64,000 nt of DNA. It comes from Sipunculus nudus. Its lineage: Eukaryota; Annelida; Sipuncula; Golfingiida; Sipunculidae. The DNA lies in contig CM049317.1 of assembly GCA_026874595.1 (NCBI GenBank), forward strand, positions 16,787,382 through 16,851,381, given 5' to 3'. The notes beneath the pieces are model-generated. The model was given only the letters and a program-made list of their open reading frames with translations, was not told the DNA's origin and did no database searches. Numbering within the stretch: the stretch's first letter is position 1; each line of letters starts with the position of its first letter. Below are positions 36,003-47,730 of the stretch, one piece after another. Both the position numbers and the translations under genes were made by a program.

Positions 36003-36051
36003 TATATATATATATATATATATATATATACTCTATATATATATATATATA
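36003..36051. repeat. (TA)n array split by a CTC, flanked by AGAGTATA/TATACTCT
   Basis: AGAGTATA...TATACTCTATATA forms an extended inverted repeat around the first TA run. Confidence 0.9.
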
Positions 36052-37969
36052 TTTAGATATATAGCGTGTCTTTGATTGGCCCTCTTTATATGGCCACCAA
36101 TTGACAGGGTATAGCTTTCCACATAACAGTTAAACTGTCAATCAATTTCTCCCAAAATGAAAACGATAAGAACACCAGTGGGCTACCCTATATAATTGAA
36201 AATTGTCAAGTATAGGCCCCTACCGCTAATAAGACTAACAACAAATAATAAAACTTACAGGCCTTTTACACTATCTTTTAAGATAGTGACGATCGAGAAT
36301 ATATATAATTTCACCAATGCTTCTTGGGATAATTTATAGAAAGCTTAAAGCTCGAATAAAATACTCTCTTTCCATCGAATATAGGCCTATGCGGGAAGAT
36401 GCCATGCAGAGAATTTAACAATGACCCGGGCGGACAGAAGAATCAAGATCGACACCCTATTATTGACATTAAGGCATCAATGCAAGGTTTACTTGATATA
36501 CAAACATTGCCCTTGTTATAAAAAAATATTATCGATTAACAATGGATTAACATTTGTTCTTTAAAAATAATAAGCTAACTGACGTTGAGTAACAGGCGTG
36601 TATTGATCACTGCACAAGGTCTGCCGTACACGGGAGTTATTTTGTCTTAGATTTTTTTTGTTACACCTGATCCATAACAGCCTCTTTGCTGGATTTATCG
36701 GTATTTGATATTACCTGCTTACTGGTATCACTAGCAAGTATATGAAGTATTTTGGGATTTACAAAAGACGGCATTTTCTATTCACAGATATTACACAAAT
36801 CGGGCTTGACTGTAACTCAAATATGGAGCACACCCTCTCATTAAATCTATGGTGCTGTAGCCTATAAAGTTAGCCACATCTGACATCCTAGAGGCAAAGG
36901 CAAAATATTTTAACAATCCTGACCAAAGAGGTCGCAGCGCACCCTTCAGGTACCATGAGCAAGGACCTGACACCCCACCCAAGTTGTCGTTTGGCACAGT
37001 CGATCCTCTATGACGTGATACCTCCCCTCCCGCTATGGTTGCCGCATGGCAAGATTCAGATTTAGTATTATATACTTATACACGAACACAGGAGACTGGG
37101 TGCTCCATGAATGACAACTTCCTTGAATTTATATTCAACAGAGAAAGAAGCGTCAAAGGAATGACATGTACATGAGAATTGGCAAGTAAAATAGCACTAC
37201 AGCAGGCATTAATTTCCCGTCAGTCACTAGGCTGAAAACCAATTAGCGGACCCTATTATAAAAGACTGTTCAATTTACTTAACACGTAAGATAAATCAAC
37301 TTTAAAGTGACACGATAAAATAAGGGTCCCTCATTATTACGTCATACACAGAACAGCGGACCCTTACATATCTAGATTTATCAGACTATATACCCATGGG
37401 TAATTGATATTGATTTCAATATAAAGTAATTTTAACATCCATATGTCATTAGCACCCCTGTGTATCTATGATTATATTATCATGGTAATATTAACAGAGT
37501 TTAGTATCAAATGCGGGGACCAGGTAACTTGGAGGTTTGAAGAAGGTAAACAGAAGATACGTATGAAGTATCCTCATGTCTTCAGTGCAATATAAATTCA
37601 TTTATGCCTTATGGTTCATAAATATTAGTGCCACAAAGTCTGGCAAAATTCATTCTGATGTTGCATTTGTTATTATAAGGGTTAGGCCAAGAAAAGGTAT
37701 GGTTCTGGGGCATTTTTTTCAGAAATAAGTGCGGGCGGGCGATCTTTTTTTTTTTTTACCTTTTTTGTATGTTTCGATAAAAATGTCATATGATCAGGGA
37801 ACAGCATGATGATAACATATTTTTTGCTAAGCAGGTAAAAGGTCTCCATAACAAAGGAAATCTTATCAAAACTGAATTATTTTATCTTTTTGAAAGAAAT
37901 TTACGAGCGGCTGGTGCAAAAAAATTGATAAGTTTCTATTGAAAATCAAAATTTTTAAAACATTGATGC

Positions 37970-38400
37970 GGGGGGGGGGGGGGGGGGGGTTAAATTAATT
38001 CGCGCGGTGCCTGAGAATCATACCTTTTATTTATTTGTTCGGTCTAAATATATTATTTTTAATGAATGGGGAAAGCCAGTTGATGCTTCGTCGTTTCTTC
38101 AACACTGGCCTCCCATCTACCGATTTTTTTTGCCGGCCGATTTTTTTAAGCGGTCAGAAAAATTTACAAGTCTCGCCGACCGGCAAGTGCCCAAACAAGA
38201 CGATATTGAGTGCACATGCGGATCAAGGGGAGGGGTCCAGGGGGTCCGGGCCATCCTTTTCCAATCGCAGCAATTTTTACAAGGGTTTCAAATCAATTTT
38301 TTGCGGCCTGACCCCCCCCCCGCATCAATTTTTAAAAAAACTGGGAACCGGGTTTTTACGTTTTGTCATTATTCCCCTTGGGATGGACCCCTCCATTTCC
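37970..38400. repeat. G20 run and GCGGATC-type dispersed repeat
   Basis: G20 at 37970-37989 and a ATGCGGATCAAGGGGAGGGG segment at about 38216 with C9 at 38313 belong to the same homopolymer-bearing repeat type as 10430 and 15910. The two overlapping ORFs (138 and 122 codons) are repeat-derived and resemble no protein family. Confidence 0.55.
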
Positions 38401-38680
38401 TAAATCCTGGAATCCCTATATAAATGTAGGCCTATCATATTATCATATTATATAACAAAACATAAGCACTGTCATGCCTCTTCCAACTGACCGCTACTTT
38501 GAATTATTAACTTTTTTATATTAAAAAAAATAATCAGGCCAAGGGTTCAACCAGGAAAAAAACATGAAATAGTAATGGATTTATGCACAATTTTAAATCG
38601 CAGTTCATAAAGAATTTCGGGTTTTTTTATTAACAGCAGTTGTTTGTACTTTCTTTTATGGTGTCAACACCATTAAGGTG

Positions 38681-38688
38681 TATAAGAG
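38681..38688 (+). promoter_or_regulatory. Possible TATA box of the lectin-type gene
   Basis: TATAAGAG lies about 43 bp upstream of the ATG at 38731, which would leave a short 5' UTR. The evidence is position and sequence only. Confidence 0.3.
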
Positions 38689-38730
38689 ATACAATGTAAG
38701 CTGTCATAATGCGTTACGAAAGCCAACACG

Positions 38731-38815
38731 ATGACGTCAACGCTGGGATGTGTAGGTTTCCTGGTGACCTTTTTCCTTGTCAAAGATGCAACAAATCTTC
38801 AAATAAGAAATACAG
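38731..38815 (+). CDS. Exon 1: signal peptide
   Basis: MTSTLGCVGFLVTFFLVKDA shows a hydrophobic core (residues 5-17) and fits a cleavable signal peptide. The exon ends in phase 1 at ACAG|GTTCGT, a weak but possible donor. Phase agrees with the next exon. Confidence 0.6.
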
Positions 38816-41800
38816 GTTCGTCGCACACCTTCTCATCTCAGACTAAATTAGATACTGTTGACTAATATGTATTGTAATTAATGCAAATTCTACTCCGATG
38901 TTAAGCATTGAATATAATTCCTTTTTATATGATAAGCTTGGCGTTTCTCTTAAACTGACATTGAAACATGTAAGGGAGTCCTTTAATATAAATTTTCGCA
39001 ATTTCCTTAAATTTGTGGAGAGGAACTTGACTCCCGCCCAATAGTTTATTTGGATACTATATCAACTATTCACAATTGTTAAAATTACAAAAGAAGTTGT
39101 CTGTTCATAAAAAAATATTTCGTATCACATCTATAGTAGTGATATACAGCAATAAAAATACAAAGACTATTAAATTTCTGTAATAAACATGGCTAAGTTC
39201 TCCGGAACGCTGATATTTAAAAACATTTCAACACTTTGACACATTTTTGTCTATAAGTGATTTATTTTTTGGATTCAAGGCGAAATAAGATTCTCATTAT
39301 TGGCTAAAAAAACAAACAAATATGCAGGTGGCTCCTTATTCGGGATATGATTTTTAAAACAGGTCAAATTTCTTTTTAGGGGCCCCTGCATTGACATTAA
39401 GCATCTGGTCACCGTGGGGTCCATGTATTCAAGGTTGGAAAAACAAGTATCGTGACGCTAGGTACGGCGTGAAACTGCATCACTCAAATCTTGGAAAGCA
39501 AATCGAGAATATAAAATGCAATAGTCAAAAGAAACATGAAGATCAAGATTTCATGTATCACGGTACTTCATATACAAACATGTCAGCAACCGGGCGAACT
39601 CGACAGTATGAACAGTATGAAACACATGCAGAATCACCGGGTAGGAACACCAAAGGAACAACAAGTACGCTACTAGAACGAAAGGGTAAGGTATGCGTTC
39701 ATTCCCGTTCGTGTGTGTGTGTGTGTTTGTTTACAACATACCTCACGCAAACATAAACTGAATCTCACTCGATTTTCAGGGCATTTCGTCAAGGGCATGG
39801 GGCATGGAAGAAGCGGTAGAGCTTTTGGTATGTTGAAAAAAAGTGATTGCGTTCACACGGCAAAAAGTATAATTCGGCTAATTTGACCTCGAAGATCCTG
39901 GTTAAGGTCACTGGGTTTTATTTGGTGTACCAAATTTTAGGACAAAATGATAAATACTTCAAAAGTAGCGAGGTTAACAAAAAAATCAAATTTCGGTAGA
40001 TTGGACCTGGAAGATGAAGGTCAAGGTCAACGGCTTTCGAACTCCCCCCTAATTTTGGGATGAACAATGATTGTTAAATGTTTGGAGGAAATTAAGCAGC
40101 CCTTAAAAAATTATCGCGCTCATAACATTTCCTGAAAACGACGACGACTGACGACGAAGATGATGGCACTGAAAACAACTTCTCCCATGGGGAGAGAGGA
40201 GGGAGGGGGCGCGGGGAGAGGTATTATTAACACATCTGTTACAAGAATATTGTAATTAGTAAATTATTTAATTAATTGGTTGTAGTTTAAGGCTGGCATA
40301 CACGTTGCATACTGACTCTACTCAACAGGTAAAAACAAAGTTGTTAAGTCGCATCGCAGTTCTAATGCTTGAAAACGACGCGATTTAACCAAAGTCGCCA
40401 CCTGTCGGCGTCAGACCTGTGTGGGTGTGTGGCAGTGTCAGAAAAAAAGTGTCTTTTGAAGTCGTGTCGCTTAGGAGCACATTTCACAACCGATCACACC
40501 TAAGTCTCTGACAACATGAGTACCTAGGCCATGAACTCGCCTGGGCCACACATCTCATGGTATAGAGAGAGGCAATATTACAAAGGCACTGTGTCATTGT
40601 ATATTATTAGATTTGTACAGCCAGTATCCCCAATGCAATGGCAACATAATATCACATATAGAATATGTATTACAGGAAATCGACTATTATATTTTTTAAA
40701 CTTACATTATATTAAACTAATTTTTTTTCAGCTACAGGGTGGATAAAAACTAGAATACGGGTAGTCGACAAGCGACTACGTGTATCCGCCAAAATCAGAG
40801 AAGGACGGGTGAAGTGAGGCATGGATTGAGTGGCAAGGGGATATAGAGTTACATATGTAAAATATTAGTATTGAATCTCTGCCACATAAACATGATTGTA
40901 GGTGGCGCCACCTGTTATTTGAACGAGAAACTATCCAAGATATATACACATGCAAAATTTCAAGTGGAAAAGTCAAACCACTGCAGAGATATGAGTGATT
41001 TTATCCCACAGCAGACAAACAGATGGACGCTGTGCAAACATGGTTGCAGGTGGCGCCACCTTTTGTTGTGTATGTTATAAAGCTATCCCAGGGCTACATT
41101 TGTGTAAAATTTTTTTCCGGATCGGTCAAACGGTTCCCGAGATATGAGCTTGGATGTCTGCAGCGTTAACATGAATGTAGGTGGCGCCACCTGTCATAAA
41201 ATCAAGGAAGCTATCTAGGATGTATACGCATGCCGAATTTTAGGTGAATTAGTCAAACCATTGCAGAGATATGAGTGATTTTAACCCCAGGCAGATGAAC
41301 AAATGGACACTGTGCAAACATGGTTGCAGGTGGCGCCATCTTTTGTTGTGTATGTTATAAAGCTATCCCAGGGCTACATTTGTGTAAAATTTTTTTCCGG
41401 ATCGGTCAAACGGTTCCCGAGATATATGGGTTTATGTGTGGAGCGTTAACGTGAATGTAGGTGGCGCCACCTGTCATAAAATCAAGAAAGCTATCTAGGA
41501 TGTATATGTATTCCAAATTTTAGGTGAATTAGTCAAACCACTGCAGAGATATGAGTGATTTTAACCCCAGGCAGATGAACAAATGGACACCGTGCAAACA
41601 TGGTTGCAGGTGGCGCCACCTTTTGTTGTGTATGTTATAAAGCTATCCCAGGGCTACATTTGTGTAAAATTTTTTTCTGGATCGGTCAAACGGTTCCCGA
41701 GATATATGGGTTTATGTGTGGAGCGTTAACGTGAATGTAGGTGGCGCCACCTGTCATAAAATTGAGAAAGCTATCTAGGATGTATATGCATGCCAAATTT

Positions 41801-43843
41801 TAGGTGAATTAGTCAAACCACTGCAGAGATATGAGTGATTTTAACCCCAGGCAGATGAACAGATGGACACTGTGCAAACATGGTTGCAGGTGGCGCCACC
41901 TTTTGTTGTGTATGTAATAAAGCTATCCCAGGGCTACATTTGTGTAAAAAAAATTTCCGGATCGGTCAAACGGTTCCCGAGATATATGGGTTTATGTGTG
42001 TAAACAGACGCACAAACGGACGCTGGGCAGAGACGAAAGGTCAGAGGTCAAGGTCACTTGGTTAGGCACCAGTTCACATGTGACCCGATAATTTGTGTAA
42101 GTTTCAGAAAAATCTGTCCAGTAGTCTCAGAGGAGTTCTCCGGAAACGAACGCGGCGGCGGCGGCGGCGGCGGCGGAACCCGGTCAAAAACATAGTATCC
42201 GCAAAACTTCGTTTTGGCGGATACAATGATTGAACGAGAATATAATGATTGATATATAAAATGACAAATGTAACAATGATTTTGCGTTCATGGCACTGAA
42301 TTATCTGAATTATCATTTATGTTAAATTGAACATGCTGCATCTGCTGTCGATCAAGTTACGTTTAGTGGTTAGGTGTATGCACCAATTGATTGCCAGTGA
42401 GCAGATTCAAAAACTTGGGTGGGGGGGGGGGGGGCGGGGGACTGTACAAACTGGAGGATACTTGCTCAGTCGGGACGATGAATCGGTTGGCGTCGCGACG
42501 CACGTGTTTTCTGGTTTTTTTTTATTTGAGAAACTCTCATTAATGACACAGCCTTCGGTCTTTTTTACAGCAGTCATGAAAAGTATGATGTAATCTCATT
42601 GTTTCTCTTCATAATGCAATAATCCACTGTGTCGATTGTCCCAAAGGGTTTTCAAATGGCTTCAGATATGGACATAAAGTAATAAACGGTACATGGATCC
42701 CCAGTTGCTATGCTCTTCAGTTCACCTTAGCAAATTGGGCCCAGGCTAGAAATGGATGTAGCAGACTGAAAGGTTCCCTTCTTAGCATAGAAACAGAGAG
42801 TGAGCAACGTCACATAGAGAAGTTGCTTACAAAGAAGAGAGAAGGTATGTCCCTACAAGCAGTTCCTGTCCCAACTCTGTTGAGCCAGTAGGCTTTTTAT
42901 CTACTATCTACCAACGTATAGTATAACTTTTCCTAGCGGGCGCCTTCATAAAGCGGGCACCTATGTCTAGTGGGCAGTTATTGGCAGTCCCGTTTTTAGC
43001 TCAGCTTACTGAAAGTTAAGCTTTAGCGATCACTATTTGTTCGTCGTCCGTCTGTCCCTCCGTCTGTCGTACCGTCCGTCCGTTATTAGGGCACAAATCG
43101 TAACCGCTGGGCCTAGAAACTTCAAACTGAAAAATCATGGAGGTTAAAAAAATTCAACTTGGAAAACCTTTATCCTCCGAGCAATGGGGTTTTTGCAAGT
43201 AACCCGCAGAATAATAAAAAGAATGACACAAAGATGCAGTATCTGAATAACTAATGCATAGATTGCCATGCTTCTTTTCATACATATTGATCATGGAGTG
43301 TTGCACCAGTTCCTAAAGACTGGTGGCGCCATGTGAAATTATATTACATTTTCTCTATTTCTGAGCCCTTCAAATGAAGAAGTCTGGCCCTCAATAGGAC
43401 TCAAATCGCAACCGTTATACCTTGAAACTTTTAACTTTACATGAAGGGAGGTCCCAGGCAAATACCCTTTGAAACCTGAAATAGGTCATAGTGACCTATA
43501 TTTCAAATTCATCTGAGCGTCATGAACTTTGGGCCATCAATTTCTCCTCATTATCTATATCAATATAGAGGTTTAACCATATATATTTTTTTAATATATA
43601 CTTACGTAACAAAAAAAAGAGAAGAAAAAAACACTGTGCATTTGATATATCTTGGTTATTCTTTTAGAAGGCAAAACTAGATTATGGTGGACATCGGGAA
43701 AAAATGTCGAGGGAAAATGGATATGGCGATCAACTGGCGAACCCTTTGCTTTCAGCAACTGGGAAACAAGTCAAGCAGGCATCCAAGGGTGGCCAGAGTC
43801 TTCTCTTGTCCTGATGGCCAATAGAAAATGGTGTGGACTCTAA
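38731..43843 (+). CDS. Split gene for a small secreted C-type-lectin-domain protein, probably frameshifted at its end
   Basis: Four exons join in frame (38731-38815, 39380-39685, 42647-42844, 43668-43843), all through phase-1 introns, giving about 254 residues. The order is a signal peptide, a linker with a WSPWGPC motif that recalls the start of a thrombospondin type-1 repeat, and a C-type lectin domain. Lectin landmarks are SCYALQFTLANWAQARNGC, then SLLSIETESEQ, then KWIWRSTGEPFAFSNW. The domain ends early at LMANRKWCGL-stop. One frame over, immediately downstream, the expected closing sequence reads NGVDSNAYYICE, so the reading frame appears broken near 43825-43832. The family's C2 and C3 cysteines are both absent in this tail. 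A role as a secreted sugar- or pathogen-binding protein is likely from the family. The gene holds repeats in introns 2 and 3. It may be a pseudogene, a variant allele or a sequence error. Confidence 0.7.
39380..39685 (+). CDS. Exon 2: linker with WSPWGPC motif
   Basis: The acceptor is TTTCTTTTTAG|GG and the donor AAAGG|GTAAGG. The exon has 101 full codons, beginning APALTLSIWSPWGPC and rich in Lys, His, Ser and Thr afterwards. Only one further cysteine (IENIKCN) follows, so a full thrombospondin repeat is not present. Both ends are phase 1. Confidence 0.6.
40749..42224 (+). mobile_element. Repeat family A, copy 2 (in intron 2 of the lectin gene)
   Basis: It opens ACTAGAATACGGGTAGTCG, with a hairpin of GTAGTCG and CGACTAC (40761-40779). 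It closes with GTATCCGC...GCGGATAC (42195-42224) after a (GGC)n microsatellite (about 42151-42176). The body is a tandem array of 280 bp with GGTGGCGCCACC at 40901, 41049, 41180, 41460, 41609, 41740 and 41889 and a one-base variant at 41329. Alternate spacings are 149 and 131 bp. There is no ORF, so it is non-autonomous. Flanking bases on both sides are AA. Confidence 0.88.
42647..42844 (+). CDS. Exon 3: first half of the C-type lectin domain
   Basis: The exon has 65 codons, with SCYALQF, WAQARNGC and LLSIETESEQRHIEKLL matching the first strand, helix 1 and helix 2 of the fold. The donor is GAAG|GTATGT. The acceptor CCCAAAG|GG is chosen for phase. The frame stays open upstream as VDCPKGF, which resembles the usual CPxGW start of lectin domains, so the true exon may begin earlier, but no better acceptor is seen. 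Confidence 0.7.
43004..43560 (-). mobile_element. Repeat family B, copy 3 (reverse, in intron 3 of the lectin gene)
   Basis: The hairpin end TAGCTCA...TTAAGCTTTA at 43006-43034 and a CGTCCGTCTGTCC microsatellite (43043-43083) lie on the left, so the element is inverted. TGGTGGCGCCATG near 43320 is a variant of the shared palindrome. Confidence 0.65.
43668..43843 (+). CDS. Exon 4: second half of the C-type lectin domain, premature stop
   Basis: The acceptor is TTATTCTTTTAG|AA. KWIWRSTGEPFAFSNW is the hallmark segment around the long loop. The carbohydrate-contacting EPN/QPD position reads EPF, so classical calcium-dependent sugar binding is doubtful. After LMANRKW the frame ends CGL-stop, while an adjacent frame carries YYICE. 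Loss of one AATGG from a tandem pair would explain the shift. Confidence 0.7.
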
Positions 43844-45774
43844 TGCTTACTATATTTGTGAATGTAGTGCTATCTGCACTTGAGTACATGTTGAACAAAA
43901 TATTTAAAAGGGCCTAAACCAACGTCTGTTACCTAAAGACAATCCCTTGAACCTTTCTTAAATATAGGCCAGAAAATGCTGATCCCACGATACACAGATT
44001 GTTCGTTCTGTTTATACCCACATACTTATAACATTAATGGGACCGACATAATAATTCAAGCAATTTCAACAAGAATAACTGGCGGTTATCGCAACACTCT
44101 GAAGGAATAACCTACAATAGAAGCACCGTCATAGGTAGAACGTTCGGCAATCGTTGGGCCGTCGTAGGAAAGTTCTACGATTCGTTGGGCCTCAGATAAC
44201 CAAAATAATCGTACGAAAGTCGGAGGTTTATCGTACAACAGACCTACTGATCGATCGGACATAAAGAATATCATACGACGCTGAATAAACATTAGAACAT
44301 GTTCAAAATTCTACAACAAGGATCTACGGGAGCTTTTTCTGTCGCAGAACACCTGAATTTACGACTGTCCTAGGAATTCCCCAATTTTCTGTCGTAGACC
44401 TGTCGTTTTGTGTTGTGCGATGTATGTAACGTAGGCTTTAGGCTCTGGTGACCTTTAAACTTAGCACTTGTGCGACCAACCAACCTCAGTTACATGGTTT
44501 TTACGTTTGTCAACACGGGCGTATATGTCGTAGTTACTACCAGCACGTGGATAAGGTAAGGCATCCGTAACTGAGGCAATGTAAGAACATTTATTAGCAT
44601 GTCGAGCCAACAAGTCATTTATATGTATACAGAGTAAACTAGAAATGACATAACTTACAAACATGGCTGTTGAACAGTTTGCTTTTCATTGGATACAAGG
44701 CTCCCCAATATTAATATTTTTTTCCGTGGCTTACATTTTTTTTAAACTAGTCGCATCATGAAATAAAGTCGATATAGATGTCTGTTTATATGCGCATTAT
44801 GCTATTGGATTGCGAATTCAGAAAATGTCTTGAACTGGTGTGGTGATTATTGTGTATAGTTACAGCATAACATATTGTCATGTTCCTTCAAAGCGTAATG
44901 TTCTCTATGTCTGTGTCTATAGACTTGCAAAGGAATTAAGTGTACTGCAAAAAAAAATGTATCAAAAGTATCATTTGTCTTGTTTTTATTTTTGTATAGC
45001 TTCCGCCGAGTGAGGTCAATGTGTCATAAAATGATTAAAATGATATTTTACAATGTTTACTTTTATAATATAGTTATATAAATAATCAATGTCGCAAAGG
45101 CAACGTGTACGATGTCAACATTCAAACAATGTTAAGTTGGACCAACATAAAGTATACTTTCCATAACGAAGAAATCAAAACCCTATCACACTGTTTATAT
45201 ACAAATATATAATGACATGTTAAGTGTGTGATAGCAGGTATATTTGCCACGTGTCATGTTCAAATGTTTTTCCTAATTTCTTCTTTTTTTATTTAAATCA
45301 TAAATGTTATTACGGGTATAAAAATTCTTGCAATGAGCAAGTACAAGGAAAAATCCGAATATGTGCTTCCTGGGATCGGTTATAAAGTCTTAGTTTATGG
45401 GGCCTATCTCGATCCCTGGCGTCTATTAAGTAAAAAGAATTCGTTTTACATTTTATAAAATAGAACAGAAAACAGTATTTTGATTTGAATACCGGCTACT
45501 TTCATGTTTCGCAATTCCCGACGTTAATCGTTAGTAATTATGTAGTAGATAAATCATGTTATGATAGAATGGTTTAACATACCAACACCTAAAACCACTA
45601 GCGAAGCGTTTCTTGCTCTTAATTCTGCTTCCCCAGAGCCAGGACAAACTAGGGACCCATGGGTCTCGACGCTCAACAGAATTTGTCTATAAGTTTATAG
45701 TGATAGATATGTTTATTTGCCTTTTCAAAAAGTGTGATCATGTTTGAAGCTAATCTGTTAACCATACTAGATTA
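43844..45774. other. Non-coding stretch
   Basis: A repeat with TCGTAGGAAAGTTCTACGA and CGTACGA motifs occupies about 44100-44420. AATAAA at 44284 is the first poly(A) hexamer seen after the lectin gene. A dispersed motif, GGGACCCATGGGTCTCGACG, lies at 45653. No other gene is seen. Confidence 0.45.
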
Positions 45775-46746
45775 ATGATCGATAAACCAATTTGTGAATG
45801 AAGGGACTCTTTGACCTTCGCCTTTGACATTGTGTTCCCAAAATCAAACAGAATTGTTCCCAATTGGCAGGAGCACCACATGTGGAAGATGAAAGATTTG
45901 AGATAAAAAGTTAAGCTTAAAATGCATCCATACTCTTTTTAAAGGAAAAGGTTCTGTGACCTTGACCGCTATCCTCTACACCAAAAAATCAACAGAATCC
46001 TGCTTTCGAGGTGGGCCACAAATATATGAAGTTTGAAATCCATATATCATTCAAAACTGGAATTATCTTTTGGAAACAAATTTGACGGACGTACTGAAAG
46101 ATGCACAGTCTGACAGACGGCCGGATAATAATAAACATAGTTTCAGGACACCAGATGTCACCACAGATGCGAATCTGATAGTATCAATATAATTTGGCAA
46201 TTTTGAAATAAAGGAAAAATGCAACAATAAAGAAAAAAAAACATGTGGCGTCACCAGTCTTCAGGTATTGAAGAAAAAAGTCAAAATCAATAAACACAGC
46301 AGGTTTAGGGACTCTATATGAAACCATCGACGAGAACTGTCATAACTGCCATTTGACAGTCTATAAAACACCAAAAAATCGTAAAAATTAAAAAAACATG
46401 GATGGCGCCACCAGTTTTCCTGAACTTGCAACACTGGTCATGGTCAATATTCAAGGCAAGATTCATGGCATTCCAAGCATTAATTATCAAGATACTAGAT
46501 GTTTTGATTCAATTTTTAATTAATCTGGGGGTACTTACCAGCCTTATGGTCGCAATGACCTAATTTAAGGTCTCAAAGGAGATTGTTTAGTGACCTCTTT
46601 ACATATTTACTTAAAAGTTTCTGGGGTTAGTGGTTATGATATGTGCCTTGCTAACGGATGGACAGACGGCGGGATGGCGAGGCGGCCGACGGACAAAGCG
46701 CCATTGCTATACCTCAGTATAATGACTTTCATTCAGCCGAGCTTAA
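45775..46746 (+). mobile_element. Repeat family B, copy 4
   Basis: It starts with the TTTGACCTTCGCCTTTGACA repeat type, contains GATGGCGCCACCAG (about 46404), and ends with a GACGGACAAAG tract and a decayed hairpin (about 46710-46745). Confidence 0.65.
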
Positions 46747-47213
46747 AACCGTTCACGTACGATTCACCAGGGTAGCTCCCGGAGTTTCATGGTTTCTTGT
46801 ACGGCTCAGTGGTTTGGTCATGGCTTCTCTCGGGTCGAATAAGCCTCGGTGAACCACTAATGCCGGTCTCAGCATCCTTCTCTTTAATTCTTGAAGCCTG
46901 CGTTACATATCCAACGGCCTCCGGCCGAATTCGAGGACCGCCAGAAAGTCGCCGACTTCCATGCCCGCCAGGAAGTTGGGCGTAATTTACGCTTAAAATC
47001 TTACCTGTCACATATTCGATCGGGATCGGGCGGTGTCCATTGAACAATGATGGTAAAAAAAATCGCCCGGCAGCCGTCGGTAGTCGGGCGAAGGCCGCCC
47101 GGCATAATGGCAGGCGCCGTCAGAGTTGCGGTCGATGTTCATTTGGTCTGTCGCTGCCCGCCAGACATCCGGGCAACGCCCGGGCAGGTTCCGCCTGACG
47201 TCCGCGCCTCGAG

Positions 47214-47221
47214 TATATATA
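47214..47221 (+). promoter_or_regulatory. Possible TATA box in the CpG-rich block
   Basis: TATATATA sits 90 bp upstream of an ATG within GC-rich sequence, where such a run is unlikely by composition. Confidence 0.4.
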
Positions 47222-47311
47222 TGGCATGTTTAATGTTGGTCACATCATATTTCTGAAGTCTGCCAGAGTGAAGAGCACTGCACGCCTACTGCGCGATAGT
47301 GGCAAGCTAAG

Positions 47312-47359
47312 ATGCCGCCAAAGAAGACCAAGGGAGCAAAGAAACCAGTATCTAAGAAG
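47312..47359 (+). CDS. Candidate first exon encoding a basic, histone-tail-like peptide
   Basis: The ATG opens 16 codons, MPPKKTKGAKKPVSKK, ending at a possible donor, AAG|GTGACA, in phase 0. Without splicing, a stop follows after eight more codons. The Lys/Pro/Ala-rich start resembles the N-terminal tail of H2B-type histones and many other basic proteins, so identity is open. No downstream exon or histone fold is present. It may be a gene start, a truncated gene copy or chance. Confidence 0.3.
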
Positions 47360-47730
47360 GTGACACGTGAGCCTTTATCCACCTAACGAAGCATGAACTG
47401 GGAGCTGAGTTGACAGGAGGAGTCCGGCCGGGAGCCGAAGTAATCGCGCGACGGCGGCCCGACACCAGCAAGGATCGCGCTCGCAGCACGTTCGACTTTG
47501 TACAAGTCGGGCGGGATACGGGAGGGCGTCGTTCGAGTATCGTGAGGAGCCCATGCGGAGGCTGCGTAGCTCCGTTGACCTCCGTCCGATTTTTAAGCAA
47601 AACTCGTCGGATTGCTGCACGATTGTCGATCGCATGTATTCCTGCCGATAAGCCCTGTTCAGCTTGCAGAGAAGTCGGACGGGCTCCGGTGGGATGAGTG
47701 TCGGCCCCTTGATCAACCAATCGTCCGACC

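Larger units (their letters stand above)
33705..37969. other. Long non-coding AT-rich stretch
   Basis: Three (TA)n arrays interrupt otherwise unremarkable sequence. A 37-codon frame from an ATG at 34090 and an ORF at 35158-35376 with one hydrophobic stretch lack splice or family support. I see no confident gene over these 4.3 kb. Confidence 0.45.
46750..47730. other. CpG-rich block
   Basis: Over roughly 1 kb the sequence becomes strongly GC- and CpG-rich, with GCCCGGGCAGG, CGCGCGACGG and TCGCCCG/CGGGCGA inverted pairs, against AT-rich surroundings. Long open frames on both strands are a by-product. At 46797-46862, GGCTCAGTGGTTTGGTC and GGGTCGAATAAGCC resemble tRNA A and B boxes, so a SINE head may be included. 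It could be a CpG-island promoter or a recently acquired element. Confidence 0.6.

Noticed and set aside
39780-39827. Extra small exon of the lectin gene (HFVKGMGHGRSGRAF) with matching phase
   Set aside because: It lies in a segment resembling a dispersed repeat also seen near 26970-27120, and the gene stays in frame without it.
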